Shown piece by piece: positions 1-8,624 of a stretch of DNA of 64,000 nucleotides. Source of the DNA: JAJACP01 sp964350245 (GTDB lineage: Bacteria; Chlamydiota; Chlamydiia; Chlamydiales; JAAKFR01); contig CAYGJC010000001.1 in the NCBI GenBank assembly GCA_964350245.1, positions 62,001 through 126,000 on the forward strand, written 5' to 3'. Position 1 is the first letter of the stretch. Each line of letters starts with the position of its first letter. The translations under genes and the position numbers were made by a program. The notes under the pieces were generated by a model. It was given only the letters and a program-made list of their open reading frames with translations, searched no databases and was not told the DNA's origin.

Positions 1-321
1 GCCCCCACCGCCTCCACCCCCGCCAAAGGCGTCCATAAAGGTGCGCAGCGCATCTTCCATTGAGCCAAATCCAGCAGGACCACCTGGACCTCCTCCGGCT
101 CCTGCAAAGACACCCTCTTTTCCATAGCGGTCGTACATTTCACGCTTTTTGGGATCGCTTAAAACCTCGTAAGCTTCGGAAATCTCTTTGAAGCGGGTCT
201 CCGCCACAGCATCCCCCTGATTTTTATCTGGGTGATACTTGAGCGCCATCTTCCGATAGGCCTTCTTGATCTCCTCTGGAGAAGCTCCCTTAGAGATTCC
301 TAAAACTTCGTAATAGTCCAT
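1..321 (-). CDS. dnaJ: DnaJ chaperone, N-terminal part (runs off the window)
   Basis: The reverse-strand translation begins MDYYEVLG and continues through a complete J domain with the HPD motif (KYHPDKNQG) and the usual YDRYG ending, followed by the start of the Gly-rich linker. The zinc-finger and substrate-binding domains lie outside the window. DnaJ stimulates the ATPase of DnaK in protein folding. I chose the ATG at 321 because MDYY is the family start. An upstream ATG at 334-336 overlaps the rpsU stop codon as ATGA, so a five-residue longer, translationally coupled start is also possible. The rpsU-dnaJ pairing matches the Chlamydia order. Confidence 0.95.
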   Translation of the reverse strand, partial: MDYYEVLGISKGASPEEIKKAYRKMALKYHPDKNQGDAVAETRFKEISEAYEVLSDPKKREMYDRYGKEGVFAGAGGGPGGPAGFGSMEDALRTFMDAFGGGGGGGG

Positions 322-332
322 GACTGCTTTGT

Positions 333-509
333 TCATCGGTTACGGTATTTAGCTGCTGCTTTAGATTTTGCACGTTTTTTCACTGAAGGTTTATCATAAT
401 AACGGTTTGCTTTGGCCGTCTTCATCACCCCTTCTTTATCTAATTTCTTTTTTAAAGCTCTCAGAGCCTTGTCGATGGTCTCCCCAATACGAACTTTCAC
501 ACTCGGCAT
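333..509 (-). CDS. rpsU: Small ribosomal subunit protein bS21
   Basis: A 58-residue basic protein that starts MPSVKVRIGE and ends AAAKYRNR, the length and composition of bS21. It contains the conserved segment KALRALKKKLDKEG and a Lys/Arg-rich C-terminus. bS21 sits near the anti-Shine-Dalgarno region of the 30S subunit and helps initiation. The stop codon overlaps the possible upstream start of dnaJ, which suggests cotranscription and coupled translation. Confidence 0.93.
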   Translation of the reverse strand: MPSVKVRIGETIDKALRALKKKLDKEGVMKTAKANRYYDKPSVKKRAKSKAAAKYRNR

Positions 510-623
510 ATTTGTCTACCCTTATAAATGGTTCTATTTAGTACATGACGAAACATTTTACCATCTACCCAATTACCTTTCAAGTGACTCTCTTTCAAAT
601 ATTGTCTTAATTGTTTCTTAACA

Positions 624-641
624 AAACACCGAAAGGTGTTT
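624..641 (-). terminator. Rho-independent terminator after tsaB
   Basis: On the minus strand AAACACC, a TTTC loop and GGTGTTT form a 7-bp stem followed by a T-rich run (TTTTGTT). It lies just downstream of tsaB and before rpsU, so it separates the two transcripts. Confidence 0.6.
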
Positions 642-689
642 CAGTCCCACGGACCATGCCATACCGTAACGGTCGCAATTGAAAGCTGA

Positions 690-1253
690 CTAAATGGTTT
701 CCCGCAAATAAATCAAATCGAGGTCGCCCCCCTTGCCTGGAAGCGCTTTTCTGATCAAGGCAAGAGGATCTGGATGGATCTCCTTTTTGTTGGGAAAGGG
801 AATTCTGGCCAGCTGTGGCCCCACAATAGAGTCACACCCCCCCAGCACATCCGGTAGATCTTTTAGATCCACAAGGCAAGGCTCTAAACCCTCCCTCCAG
901 ACATAAGCTCCTCCTATCCGCGCGTCCATTACGGAAGCAAACGCACCCTCTGTCTCAAATCCATAAAGCGAACAAACACCTAATAAAGGAATTTCTAAGG
1001 GAGCAGCGATTCCCTTGGCTGCTGCCACCCCCACCCGAATCCCGGTGAACGAGCCGGGCCCGACAGTCACTACGATCTTTTTTAAATCGTGGGCTGTTAA
1101 CTTAAGTTTTTGAAAACCAGACTGAATTGCAGGGAAGAGATGGGAAGAGCTCTGCAAACCAAGAGGAAGCGGAACCGTTAAGAGCAGATCCACTCCATCT
1201 GCAAAGGCCACGAGAGATCTTTCGTGACTTGTGTCAATAATAAGCGTGCTCAT
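690..1253 (-). CDS. tsaB: TsaB, tRNA t6A modification subunit
   Basis: 187 residues beginning MSTLIIDTSHERS, the ASKHA-type phosphate-binding start of the YeaZ/TsaB family. The conserved GPGSFTGIRVG segment lies at about residues 65-75. TsaB is the non-catalytic partner of TsaD and TsaE in making threonylcarbamoyl-adenosine at position 37 of ANN-decoding tRNAs. It is shorter than the E. coli protein (231 residues) because its C-terminal part is reduced, as is common in small genomes. It lies between rpsU and lon as in Chlamydia. Confidence 0.88.
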   Translation of the reverse strand: MSTLIIDTSHERSLVAFADGVDLLLTVPLPLGLQSSSHLFPAIQSGFQKLKLTAHDLKKIVVTVGPGSFTGIRVGVAAAKGIAAPLEIPLLGVCSLYGFETEGAFASVMDARIGGAYVWREGLEPCLVDLKDLPDVLGGCDSIVGPQLARIPFPNKKEIHPDPLALIRKALPGKGGDLDLIYLRETI

Positions 1254-1335
1254 AATTTACTAGGCATTCTTTTAGTAACAAAATAATAGAGTATGGTAAT
1301 CTAAAGATTAGATTAAAGCGATAAAAATAGCCCTC

Positions 1336-1365
1336 TTGCATGTTTAAGAGAGCATTTGGTACACT
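1336..1365 (+). promoter_or_regulatory. Candidate sigma70-type promoter of lon
   Basis: TTGCAT at 1336-1341 and TACACT at 1360-1365 are separated by 18 bases, 31 bases before the lon start. Two near-consensus hexamers in an AT-rich gap can occur by chance, so this is only a plausible site. I saw no CIRCE-type inverted repeat here. Confidence 0.3.
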
Positions 1366-1395
1366 TCCTCGATTAATTTTATAGAGGCCGAACTG

Positions 1396-3837
1396 TTGGA
1401 TAAGAAAAATCAAGAAGAGCTTGAAAATGAGCTAGAAGAGGCAATCGAAGCCTCCTTGGAAGAGTACGAACCCCCTCAAAAACAGCTCCCTGAAGAGCTC
1501 TATGTTCTGCCCATTAACCGTCGTCCCTTTTTTCCTGGCATGGCTGCTCCCGTTTTAATTGAGACGGGACCCTACTATGAGGTCCTAAAAAATATAGCCA
1601 AGTCGGACCAAAAGTATGTTGCACTGGTTCTCACCAAAAAAGAGAATGCCGATATCTATAAAGTGAATTTCAATGGCCTCTACAAGGTGGGTGTTTTAGC
1701 CCGCATTCTGCGCATCATTCCCATGGATGGAGGTGGCGCACAGGTCGTTCTCAATATGGAAGACCGCCTGGAAATCGTAGAGCCCATTAAAGACAAACAC
1801 CTGCGAGCCAAAATTGAGTATCATCCCGATACCAAAGAGGTGACCGAAGAGCTCAAGGCCTATTCGATTAACATCATCTCTGTCATCAAAGATCTTTTAA
1901 AGCTCAACCCTCTTTTCAAAGAAGAGCTGCAGATTTTTCTGGGCCACTCAGACTTCACCGAGCCCGGTAAGCTCGCTGATTTTGCCGTTGCTTTGACCAC
2001 AGCCACCCGTGAGGAGCTTCAAGAAGTGTTAGAGGCCTTCGAAATGGGCCCCCGCATTGATAAAGCGCTCGCTCTTTTGAAAAAAGAGCTCGACCTCAGC
2101 CGTCTGCAGAGCAGCATTAACTCCAAGATTGAAGCGACCATCACGAAAAGTCAAAAAGAGTACTTTCTACGTGAACAGCTCAAGACTATCAAACGCGAGC
2201 TGGGCATGGAGCGGGAAGAAAAGTCGATCGATAGCGACAAGTTTGAAGAGCGCCTCCGCAAACGAGATGTCCCTGTTTCTACAATGGAAACCATTCAAGA
2301 GGAAATGGATAAGCTGCAGACTTTGGATTCAGCTTCTGCCGAGTATACCGTCTGTCGCAACTACCTCGACTGGTTAACGGTGATCCCTTGGGGTATGAAC
2401 AGTAAAGAGCGGCACGATCTGAAAAAAGCTGAGGCAATCTTACACAAAGATCATTATGGACTCGACGAGATCAAACAGCGCATTTTAGAGTTGATTAGTG
2501 TTGGAAAACTCACGGGTGGCTTGAAAGGAAGCATTATCTGTTTGATCGGTCCGCCCGGATGTGGAAAAACGAGTATCGGCAAGAGTATTGCACGCGCCTT
2601 AAACCGCAAATTTTTCCGCTTTTCCGTAGGTGGTATGCGCGATGAAGCGGAGATCAAAGGGCATAGACGCACCTATGTGGGCGCGATGCCGGGCAAGCTT
2701 GTGCAAGCCCTGAAGCTCTGTCAGGCAATGAATCCTGTGATCATGATCGACGAGGTCGACAAAATGGGAATGAGCTACCACGGCGACCCTTCAGCTGCCC
2801 TTTTAGAAGTACTGGATCCAGAGCAAAACCGCGACTTTTTAGATCACTATCTGGATGTACGGGTTGATCTCTCTAATGTACTCTTTGTTGTCACAGCCAA
2901 CGTGATGGATACGATTCCGGAGCCTCTTCTCGATCGAATGGAGGTGCTCCGTTTATCAGGATACATTATGGAAGAGAAGGTGCAAATTGCCAAAAAGTAC
3001 CTCATTCCACGCGCTCGAAAAGACATGGGACTACGGGCTACCGATGTCACCTTCACGCTTGATGCTCTTCGTTCCATTATCAATGGTTATGCGCGTGAGG
3101 CGGGCGTGCGCAGCTTGGATAATCATATCAAGAAAATCTTGCGCAAAGTCGCTCTGGAGGTCGTCAAAGAACGAGAAAAAGGGCGGCGGAAAAAAGAGAC
3201 CAAACACTCCATCACAAAAGCCTCTTTAGCAGATTACTTAGGTAAACCCATCTTTTTGAGCGACCGTTTTTACGAAAGAACACCTGTGGGTGTAGCTACA
3301 GGACTGGCCTGGACCTCTCACGGTGGGGCAACCCTATACATTGAAGCGATTAAAACGGTCTCTGACCGCACTGAAATGCACCTCACAGGGCAGGCGGGAG
3401 ATGTAATGAAAGAGTCCTCACAAATTGCGTGGAGCTACCTGCATAGTGCCGTACATACCTACGCGCCCGGCCATACCTTTTTTGAAAAATCGCAAGTGCA
3501 CATCCACATTCCCGAAGGAGCGACTCCAAAAGATGGCCCTTCTGCTGGGGTCACCATGGTTGCGGCTTTACTCTCATTGCTTCTGGATACGCCTGTTTTA
3601 GATAATTTAGGCATGACAGGAGAAATTACCCTAACCGGACGTGTACTTGGAGTGGGTGGAATCAGAGAAAAGCTCATTGCTGCCCGCCGTTCGGGACTAG
3701 ACGCTCTGATCTTTCCAAAAGATAACCTACGCGATTACGACGAGCTACCTGACTACCTCAAGGAGGGGATAGAGGTCTATTTTGTGGAGCACTTCGACGA
3801 GATTTTCCCCATTGCGTTTCCGGAGATGAGTGGATGA
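1396..3837 (+). CDS. lon: ATP-dependent protease Lon (LonA)
   Basis: 813 residues, the normal LonA length. The N-terminal substrate-binding domain (from about residue 36, LYVLPINRRPFFPG) is followed by a coiled helical region. Next comes the AAA+ domain with Walker A GPPGCGKTS near residue 386 and Walker B VIMIDEVDKM. The C-terminal Ser-Lys protease domain has DGPSAG with the catalytic Ser near residue 716. Lon degrades misfolded and regulatory proteins in the cytoplasm. The start is a TTG with a weak upstream GAGG; an acidic N-terminal extension precedes the conserved domain, so the true start could be slightly downstream. The stop overlaps the next gene by 4 bases. Confidence 0.95.
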   Translation: MDKKNQEELENELEEAIEASLEEYEPPQKQLPEELYVLPINRRPFFPGMAAPVLIETGPYYEVLKNIAKSDQKYVALVLTKKENADIYKVNFNGLYKVGVLARILRIIPMDGGGAQVVLNMEDRLEIVEPIKDKHLRAKIEYHPDTKEVTEELKAYSINIISVIKDLLKLNPLFKEELQIFLGHSDFTEPGKLADFAVALTTATREELQEVLEAFEMGPRIDKALALLKKELDLSRLQSSINSKIEATITKSQKEYFLREQLKTIKRELGMEREEKSIDSDKFEERLRKRDVPVSTMETIQEEMDKLQTLDSASAEYTVCRNYLDWLTVIPWGMNSKERHDLKKAEAILHKDHYGLDEIKQRILELISVGKLTGGLKGSIICLIGPPGCGKTSIGKSIARALNRKFFRFSVGGMRDEAEIKGHRRTYVGAMPGKLVQALKLCQAMNPVIMIDEVDKMGMSYHGDPSAALLEVLDPEQNRDFLDHYLDVRVDLSNVLFVVTANVMDTIPEPLLDRMEVLRLSGYIMEEKVQIAKKYLIPRARKDMGLRATDVTFTLDALRSIINGYAREAGVRSLDNHIKKILRKVALEVVKEREKGRRKKETKHSITKASLADYLGKPIFLSDRFYERTPVGVATGLAWTSHGGATLYIEAIKTVSDRTEMHLTGQAGDVMKESSQIAWSYLHSAVHTYAPGHTFFEKSQVHIHIPEGATPKDGPSAGVTMVAALLSLLLDTPVLDNLGMTGEITLTGRVLGVGGIREKLIAARRSGLDALIFPKDNLRDYDELPDYLKEGIEVYFVEHFDEIFPIAFPEMSG

Positions 3838-4343
3838 GCACTTGGGAAGCCTATAGTCGCGCTAAAATTCTCCATCCGGAAACGCTCACACAAAGTGTCG
3901 CCCGTTTGCGTGCCGAAGGAAAGACGATAGCCACTCTGAATGGCAGCTTTGATTTGCTCCATGCCGGACATCTTTACATGCTTTTTGAGGCTTCCAAAAC
4001 GGCAGATGTTTTAATTGTGGCCGTTAACAGCGACTCTTCTATCCATGCCTATAAAAGTGCTCAGCGTCCTATCATTCCCTTGGCTCAACGGGTAGAAATG
4101 CTAACAGCCCTGGCCTGCGTCGATTACGTCACTTGGTTTGATGAGACAGATCCTTGCGCGATTTTGGAGACCCTTTGTCCCGATGTGCACGTCAATGGAG
4201 AAGAGTATGGACAGGCATGTATCGAAGCTGCTACGGTACGAAAAAATGGCGGAAGGCTACACCTTGTCAAGCGTCTGCCCGGTTTAGCCACCTCCGAAAT
4301 AATAGAGAAAATTCAAAAGCTGGATACGATCACATGCGATTGA
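3834..4343 (+). CDS. rfaE2: ADP-heptose synthase-type nucleotidyltransferase (RfaE2/HldE C-terminal domain)
   Basis: 169 residues with the nucleotidyltransferase signature GSFDLLHAGHLYML (HxGH) and the downstream VNSDSSIHAYKSAQRPIIP segment seen in the adenylyltransferase half of HldE. It matches the stand-alone domain that converts D-glycero-beta-D-manno-heptose-1-phosphate to ADP-heptose. A heptose role is supported by gmhA at 35381-36001 in the same window. The ATG overlaps the lon stop (ATGA), and the gene overlaps the rhomboid gene by 10 bases, so all three are probably cotranslated. Other cytidylyltransferase-like substrates cannot be excluded. Confidence 0.75.
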   Translation: MSTWEAYSRAKILHPETLTQSVARLRAEGKTIATLNGSFDLLHAGHLYMLFEASKTADVLIVAVNSDSSIHAYKSAQRPIIPLAQRVEMLTALACVDYVTWFDETDPCAILETLCPDVHVNGEEYGQACIEAATVRKNGGRLHLVKRLPGLATSEIIEKIQKLDTITCD

Positions 4344-5458
4344 TCACAACGATCAACACCGACACAAGCAACGAAGATCCACTCGCCTTTTCTGCCTACC
4401 TAACGAGTCAAGGGATTCGTAATGAGTGTGAACCCATTTCAGAATCTGAGTTTCATCTCTGGATCTATGATGAGGATCTCGTCTCTAAAGCCCTGGAACT
4501 CTACGAATCCTACAAAGCAAATCCAGCAGACCCACGCTACAAAGTAACGATTCATGAAGAGCCGGCCCCTCAGTTAACAGCGCGCCCTCCTAAAAAACGT
4601 CTTCTCTCCCCAGCCCCCTATGGTGCCGTTTCTATTTTTATCTTGCTGATTGTGGTGAGCCTCTTTATGTGGGCCCAAATTCAACGGGGAGCGATTACGC
4701 CTCCCAATATTCCCGGCATCATTCAAGCCCCTCTACTCGCTCCTATCGAACAGGAGCTCATCTACGACTACCCCGCCTACTTTACAGAACGCGATACCCT
4801 TTTTACCCTCTATACCCCCAAAGACATCGAAGAGAAAATCCCCCCCTCCCCTGAGGCGCAACAGCTCATTCAAAAGCTGAGGCGCACTCCCACCTGGATG
4901 GGTGTCTATGACCGGGTTGTGATGGCCATTCGCAATCCGGATTATAAACTTGCCTACGACGGCCCCCTTTTCGAAAAAATCTCCCAAGGAGAAGTGTGGC
5001 GCGTATTGACCCCAACTCTTCTTCACTTTGATCTACTCCACATCTTTTTTAATGTGCTCTGGTTTATCCTCCTCGGGAATCAGATTGAGTTTCGTCTTGG
5101 ATGGCTCCGTTATCTCATCTTGATTTTAGTCACAGCCATCGCTTCCAATACAGCTCAATACCTGATGAGCGGCCCTTTCTTTATGGGCCTCTCCGGTGTT
5201 GTGTGTGGCATGGCCGCCTTTATATGGGCCCGCCAACAAGTTGCTCCCTGGGAAGGCTACCTCCTCCATCGGTTTACCTTGATCTTTCTGGCCATCTTTG
5301 TGGTGGGAATGTTTGCCCTCCAAATCGTCTTTTTTATCCTCCAGATAATGGGGAAATTCGAGCTGACCGTAGGCATCGCCAATACGGCTCACCTCACAGG
5401 GGCTCTTGTTGGCTATCTCCTAGGGCGCATGCGACTTTTTGCTCTTAAACGCAAGTAG
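4334..5458 (+). CDS. GlpG-like rhomboid intramembrane serine protease
   Basis: 374 residues. The first 70 form a small soluble domain (two short alpha/beta units) like the cytoplasmic domain of GlpG. One hydrophobic helix follows (about 96-115), then a long linker. The C-terminal membrane core carries HIFFNVLWF, the catalytic Ser in GLSG (Ser287) and the catalytic His in NTAHLTGALVGYLLGR (His353). Rhomboids cleave transmembrane helices of client proteins. The ATG at 4334 overlaps the rfaE2 end; an open frame extends upstream but only into rfaE2. The catalytic dyad is intact. Confidence 0.9.
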   Translation: MRLITTINTDTSNEDPLAFSAYLTSQGIRNECEPISESEFHLWIYDEDLVSKALELYESYKANPADPRYKVTIHEEPAPQLTARPPKKRLLSPAPYGAVSIFILLIVVSLFMWAQIQRGAITPPNIPGIIQAPLLAPIEQELIYDYPAYFTERDTLFTLYTPKDIEEKIPPSPEAQQLIQKLRRTPTWMGVYDRVVMAIRNPDYKLAYDGPLFEKISQGEVWRVLTPTLLHFDLLHIFFNVLWFILLGNQIEFRLGWLRYLILILVTAIASNTAQYLMSGPFFMGLSGVVCGMAAFIWARQQVAPWEGYLLHRFTLIFLAIFVVGMFALQIVFFILQIMGKFELTVGIANTAHLTGALVGYLLGRMRLFALKRK

Positions 5459-5485
5459 CTTAATCATATATTAATTATTTTAAGA

Positions 5486-5491
5486 TATAAT
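5486..5491 (+). promoter_or_regulatory. Candidate -10 box before the Inc-like gene at 5518
   Basis: A perfect TATAAT stands 26 bases before the start codon in an AT-rich spacer, and a strong AAAGGAG ribosome site follows it. No good -35 hexamer is visible at 16-18 bases upstream. Confidence 0.35.
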
Positions 5492-5517
5492 GGTTATATT
5501 CAAAAAAAGGAGCCCAC

Positions 5518-5877
5518 ATGTCTGCCGTTAGTCATAGCCCGGAAGCCCAAACACGCTCTTTGAGTCGAGATCGTCTGATGCATGGCCTCAGAGGGGCGGT
5601 GTTAATAGCCTGTGCGATCGGTGCCTTTTCAGGAGGAGGCGGGTATATCAGTCTCATTTTTGGTGTTGCCCTGACAGGCCTCAGCCTGATTTTTGCCGGG
5701 TGTGCCCTCTCTTCGCATGCGGCCCGCGAGCGCCTCAAAAAGAGGCACCAAGTGGAGGCAGAAACCCGTCAGATGCAGTATAACTTAGCAGACCTTCGAG
5801 AAGAGATCATGGATCATTTTCAAGAAGTTGCCAGGAAGGCTGCTCTCGTTTTTCTTTTACATGCACGAATCGTATAG
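5518..5877 (+). CDS. Small bilobed-hydrophobic (Inc-like) membrane protein
   Basis: 119 residues. A polar Ser-rich N-terminus of about 20 residues is followed by two closely spaced membrane helices (about 26-42 and 44-64) with a very short Gly-rich turn, then a charged helical tail. This paired-helix layout is the hallmark of chlamydial inclusion membrane (Inc) proteins. A good AAAGGAG precedes the ATG. The frame closes with TAG but stays open for 16 more codons (GVKDERTKQAILAKLIG) before TAA, so the stop may be a recent nonsense change. No homologue is identified by eye. Confidence 0.6.
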   Translation: MSAVSHSPEAQTRSLSRDRLMHGLRGAVLIACAIGAFSGGGGYISLIFGVALTGLSLIFAGCALSSHAARERLKKRHQVEAETRQMQYNLADLREEIMDHFQEVARKAALVFLLHARIV

Positions 5878-5947
5878 GGAGTAAAAGATGAACGGACCAA
5901 GCAAGCGATTCTAGCCAAATTAATTGGTTAATGCCATACTGCTGGCC

Positions 5948-6316
5948 ATGGCGGCATCAGTAACCTCTCCTCACTCCCACATAGTGGGTATTCATAAAAT
6001 CCAGCGGATAGATCTAGCGATCAAGGTGTGTGGTGTGGTTGCACTCATTCTATTTGCCCTCACAATCGTTTTCATCGGACTTGCCCAGGCCGGTTATGTC
6101 CACCCGGTAACTCCCCTAGGCACTTTTGTGGGAGTCATTCCTGCTCTTTGTCTTATAAAAGCCATTGACTGCTGCCGCAGAAACGTGGCAGAACGGCATG
6201 GAATCAACCTAGAGCAGTACGATGCCATTCAGCATAGGGAATGGCGGGAGAAGCGAAAGGACGACGGAGAGGGGGAGTCATCTGATTCAGAGGTCTCTTC
6301 CTCTGTAAGCCGCTAG
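5948..6316 (+). CDS. Small bilobed-hydrophobic (Inc-like) membrane protein
   Basis: About 122 residues from the ATG at 5948. Two hydrophobic helices (roughly 27-49 and 58-76) joined by a short Pro/Gly turn are followed by a charged tail ending in an acidic Ser-rich stretch (GEGESSDSEVSSSVSR). The arrangement is the same as in the preceding gene and suggests an Inc-type protein inserted in a host-derived membrane by type III secretion; that is inference. The start is uncertain because no good ribosome site precedes 5948, and a TTG at 5924 is an alternative. Confidence 0.5.
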   Translation: MAASVTSPHSHIVGIHKIQRIDLAIKVCGVVALILFALTIVFIGLAQAGYVHPVTPLGTFVGVIPALCLIKAIDCCRRNVAERHGINLEQYDAIQHREWREKRKDDGEGESSDSEVSSSVSR

Positions 6317-6364
6317 ATACTCATTGACTTTACCTATCCAATCGCTTAACCTCTTGCCCGTTTT

Positions 6365-7270
6365 ATGAGCGTACGCGACTTAATTATTTTGGGCTGCTCT
6401 AGCCAGCAGCCGACTCGAAGACGGAATCACGGAGCCTATCTTTTTCGCTGGAACGAAGAGGGGCTTCTCTTTGACCCTGGAGAAGGAACCCAGCGGCAAT
6501 TTATCTTTGCTAATGTTGCTCCCACCTGCGTGACTCGCATCTTTGTTAGTCACTTCCACGGCGACCACTGCTTGGGACTAGGGTCCATGTTGATGCGCCT
6601 TAACCTCGACAAGGTCACCCACCCCATCCACTGTTACTATCCTGCCTCAGGCAAAAAATATTTTGACCGCCTCCGCTATGGCACCATCTATCATGAGACC
6701 ATCCGCGTAGTAGAGCACCCTGTCTCAGAAGAGGGACTTGTAGAAGATGATGGCCGGTTTCGGATTGAAGCCGCCTTTCTTGATCATGGAGTAGACAACA
6801 TCGCCTGGCGGATCACCGAGCCCGATCGACGTAAGTTTGAAGCCGAGAAACTCAACGCATGCGGGGTCAAGGGACCTCTTGTCAAAGAGCTAGAAGAGAA
6901 GGGTACACTGCTTATCAAAGGAAAGAACATCTCGTTAGATGAGGTGAGTTGGATCCGTAAAGGCGATGCAATTGCCCTTGTGAGCGATACCCGATTTTGC
7001 CAAAATGCGATTGAAATCGCACGCGGCGCCAAACTTCTGCTTTGCGAAAGCACCTACCTAGAAGAACACCTTGAGCTCGCTGAAAACCACCACCACCTTA
7101 CAGCCAAGCAAGCCGCCACGATTGCCAAGGAGGCCGGCGTGGAAAAACTCATTTTAACCCATTTTTCTGCTCGTTACCTCAATGTGCATGACTTTGAAAA
7201 AGAGGCACGCACTGTCTTTCCTGCAACAGAGGCAGCTGAAGACATGAAAATCTTTCTATTACCCCGTTAA
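6365..7270 (+). CDS. rnz: Ribonuclease Z (tRNA 3'-endonuclease)
   Basis: 301 residues of the metallo-beta-lactamase fold. The zinc motif HFHGDH is present at about residues 61-66, with FLDHGVDN and a C-terminal ILTHFSARY segment supplying further ligands. RNase Z cleaves the 3' trailer of tRNA precursors. It is needed when CCA is not encoded, which is the case for the tRNA-Ser in this window. In Chlamydia the homologous gene lies next to xerC; here an Inc-like gene is inserted between them. Confidence 0.9.
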   Translation: MSVRDLIILGCSSQQPTRRRNHGAYLFRWNEEGLLFDPGEGTQRQFIFANVAPTCVTRIFVSHFHGDHCLGLGSMLMRLNLDKVTHPIHCYYPASGKKYFDRLRYGTIYHETIRVVEHPVSEEGLVEDDGRFRIEAAFLDHGVDNIAWRITEPDRRKFEAEKLNACGVKGPLVKELEEKGTLLIKGKNISLDEVSWIRKGDAIALVSDTRFCQNAIEIARGAKLLLCESTYLEEHLELAENHHHLTAKQAATIAKEAGVEKLILTHFSARYLNVHDFEKEARTVFPATEAAEDMKIFLLPR

Positions 7271-7338
7271 AAATTTCTTAACATTAAATTAATTTTTTTC
7301 TAGCATGGATGGATCTATTCAAGCCAAGGAGATCCATC

Positions 7339-8592
7339 ATGAGCGCTACGCCATCCACCCTATTTGCTTCAACAAGACGGTTGCCTCGTGCTCCTTCTGT
7401 GCAACGCTCCACATCTCAGTGTTTACGCTCCGATCGAAGTAAGAACGTGACTACTTTTGCAGTGGGTGTGATTGCAGCTGTTTGTTTACTGTTAGGCGCC
7501 TTGGCTGTGCTCGCTTCATCCGGAACGAATGTAGGTGCATTCAACTCGTTGAGTGGCCTGAGTGTTGGAGGAGGAATGGGTGTAGCTATTGTCAGTGGCA
7601 TGGTCTTCATTGCTGCAGTGAGCTGGCTGATCTCTCAGGCTGTTCAACGCTGCCGTTCAGCACACCGGCAAAATCGCGTATTTTCTTTTCCTAACGGGCA
7701 ACTAAGCTCTGCCCATTATGCTGAACTCGATTACCCCGCTTGCTTTACTGCTCACTTCGGCGATAATCCTAAACCAAAAATTGCTCGGGCTCAAGCAGTT
7801 AGTAACCCACATGGCGAAACCTACCTAGCAACCCACGTTTCTTTGGATCCCAATGCACATGGTAGTTGGGGCACCACACCTTATGTGCTGGCTTGGGCCC
7901 CCATGGGACAATCGACAACTCCACCTACACAGAAGGAGTGCTTCCAGGAAATGGTGGCTACTTTAGGCGCCTCCATTGTTGTGATTTTAGATCCGGTTAC
8001 ACCCAACAAAGAGTGCAGTCCTGCCATACTCAGTGCAGGAGAAAGTCTGAGATTAGGAGACACCACGATTTCGTGTTCTTCAGGGGGCAAAGAATTTGCA
8101 GTACGAAAGGTGACACTCAAAACCGGTAATAGTCAATCCCATTACTACCAATGCACAGCCCAGACGGGAACGATGTTTTCCTCTCCTCAAGCTGCACTTG
8201 CAGCAATATGTAATCTGAAAAAATCTCTATCTAGATGTGCCATAGTTAGTGAGAGGCCCATGATTATCGCTGCAAACGAGGGAAAAAATACGGGAGCTTT
8301 CTTGGCACTATGGGAGCTGATGGAGCAGTTGGAGGGCGGGACATGTATTGATGCAACCCTAGCCGATTCTTTACTTGCATTAGCCAAACATATTGAAAAA
8401 CAATCATGGCCAGGTTCAGCTGTTTCTTGGATCAATCAAATGTGGAGTGAACAGTTCAATGATGACCAGACTTATCTTGTTGAACTCCAACCAAATACTC
8501 AACATGGAGCTACACAGCTAACTGAAGCGCAAAAAGATACCATTGCCCAAACGTTCCCCAGTCTTGTTGGTTCACGTCGAAGAGGCGATTGA
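7339..8592 (+). CDS. Membrane-anchored protein with a catalytically dead tyrosine-phosphatase-like domain
   Basis: 417 residues from the ATG at 7339, which has AAGGAG 8 bases upstream. The first 35 residues are polar and basic. Two hydrophobic segments follow (about 38-60 and 76-100), the bilobed Inc pattern. Residues from about 125 to 375 resemble a classical protein tyrosine phosphatase. The stretch near 182-216 (YVLAWAPM, then CFQEM, then IVVIL) lines up with the PTP segment YIATQGP, FWRMVW and IVML. AIVSERPMIIAANEGKNTGA (about 301-320) lines up with the PTP loop HCxxGxxRTG and is followed by the FLALWELMEQLE helix. His, Cys and Arg are replaced by Ile310, Ala311 and Asn317, so it should be inactive. 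The assignment rests on my own visual alignment. Confidence 0.55.
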   Translation: MSATPSTLFASTRRLPRAPSVQRSTSQCLRSDRSKNVTTFAVGVIAAVCLLLGALAVLASSGTNVGAFNSLSGLSVGGGMGVAIVSGMVFIAAVSWLISQAVQRCRSAHRQNRVFSFPNGQLSSAHYAELDYPACFTAHFGDNPKPKIARAQAVSNPHGETYLATHVSLDPNAHGSWGTTPYVLAWAPMGQSTTPPTQKECFQEMVATLGASIVVILDPVTPNKECSPAILSAGESLRLGDTTISCSSGGKEFAVRKVTLKTGNSQSHYYQCTAQTGTMFSSPQAALAAICNLKKSLSRCAIVSERPMIIAANEGKNTGAFLALWELMEQLEGGTCIDATLADSLLALAKHIEKQSWPGSAVSWINQMWSEQFNDDQTYLVELQPNTQHGATQLTEAQKDTIAQTFPSLVGSRRRGD

Positions 8593-8624
8593 CAAAATAA
8601 AGAGCTAACGCATAGCTTTTAGAT

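Noticed and set aside
412..621. Plus-strand frame opposite rpsU
   Set aside because: It is antisense to rpsU and then runs over a terminator; composition is not protein-like.
1254..1395. CIRCE or other heat-shock operator before lon
   Set aside because: No TTAGCACTC-type inverted repeat is present; only a weak sigma70-like pair is visible.
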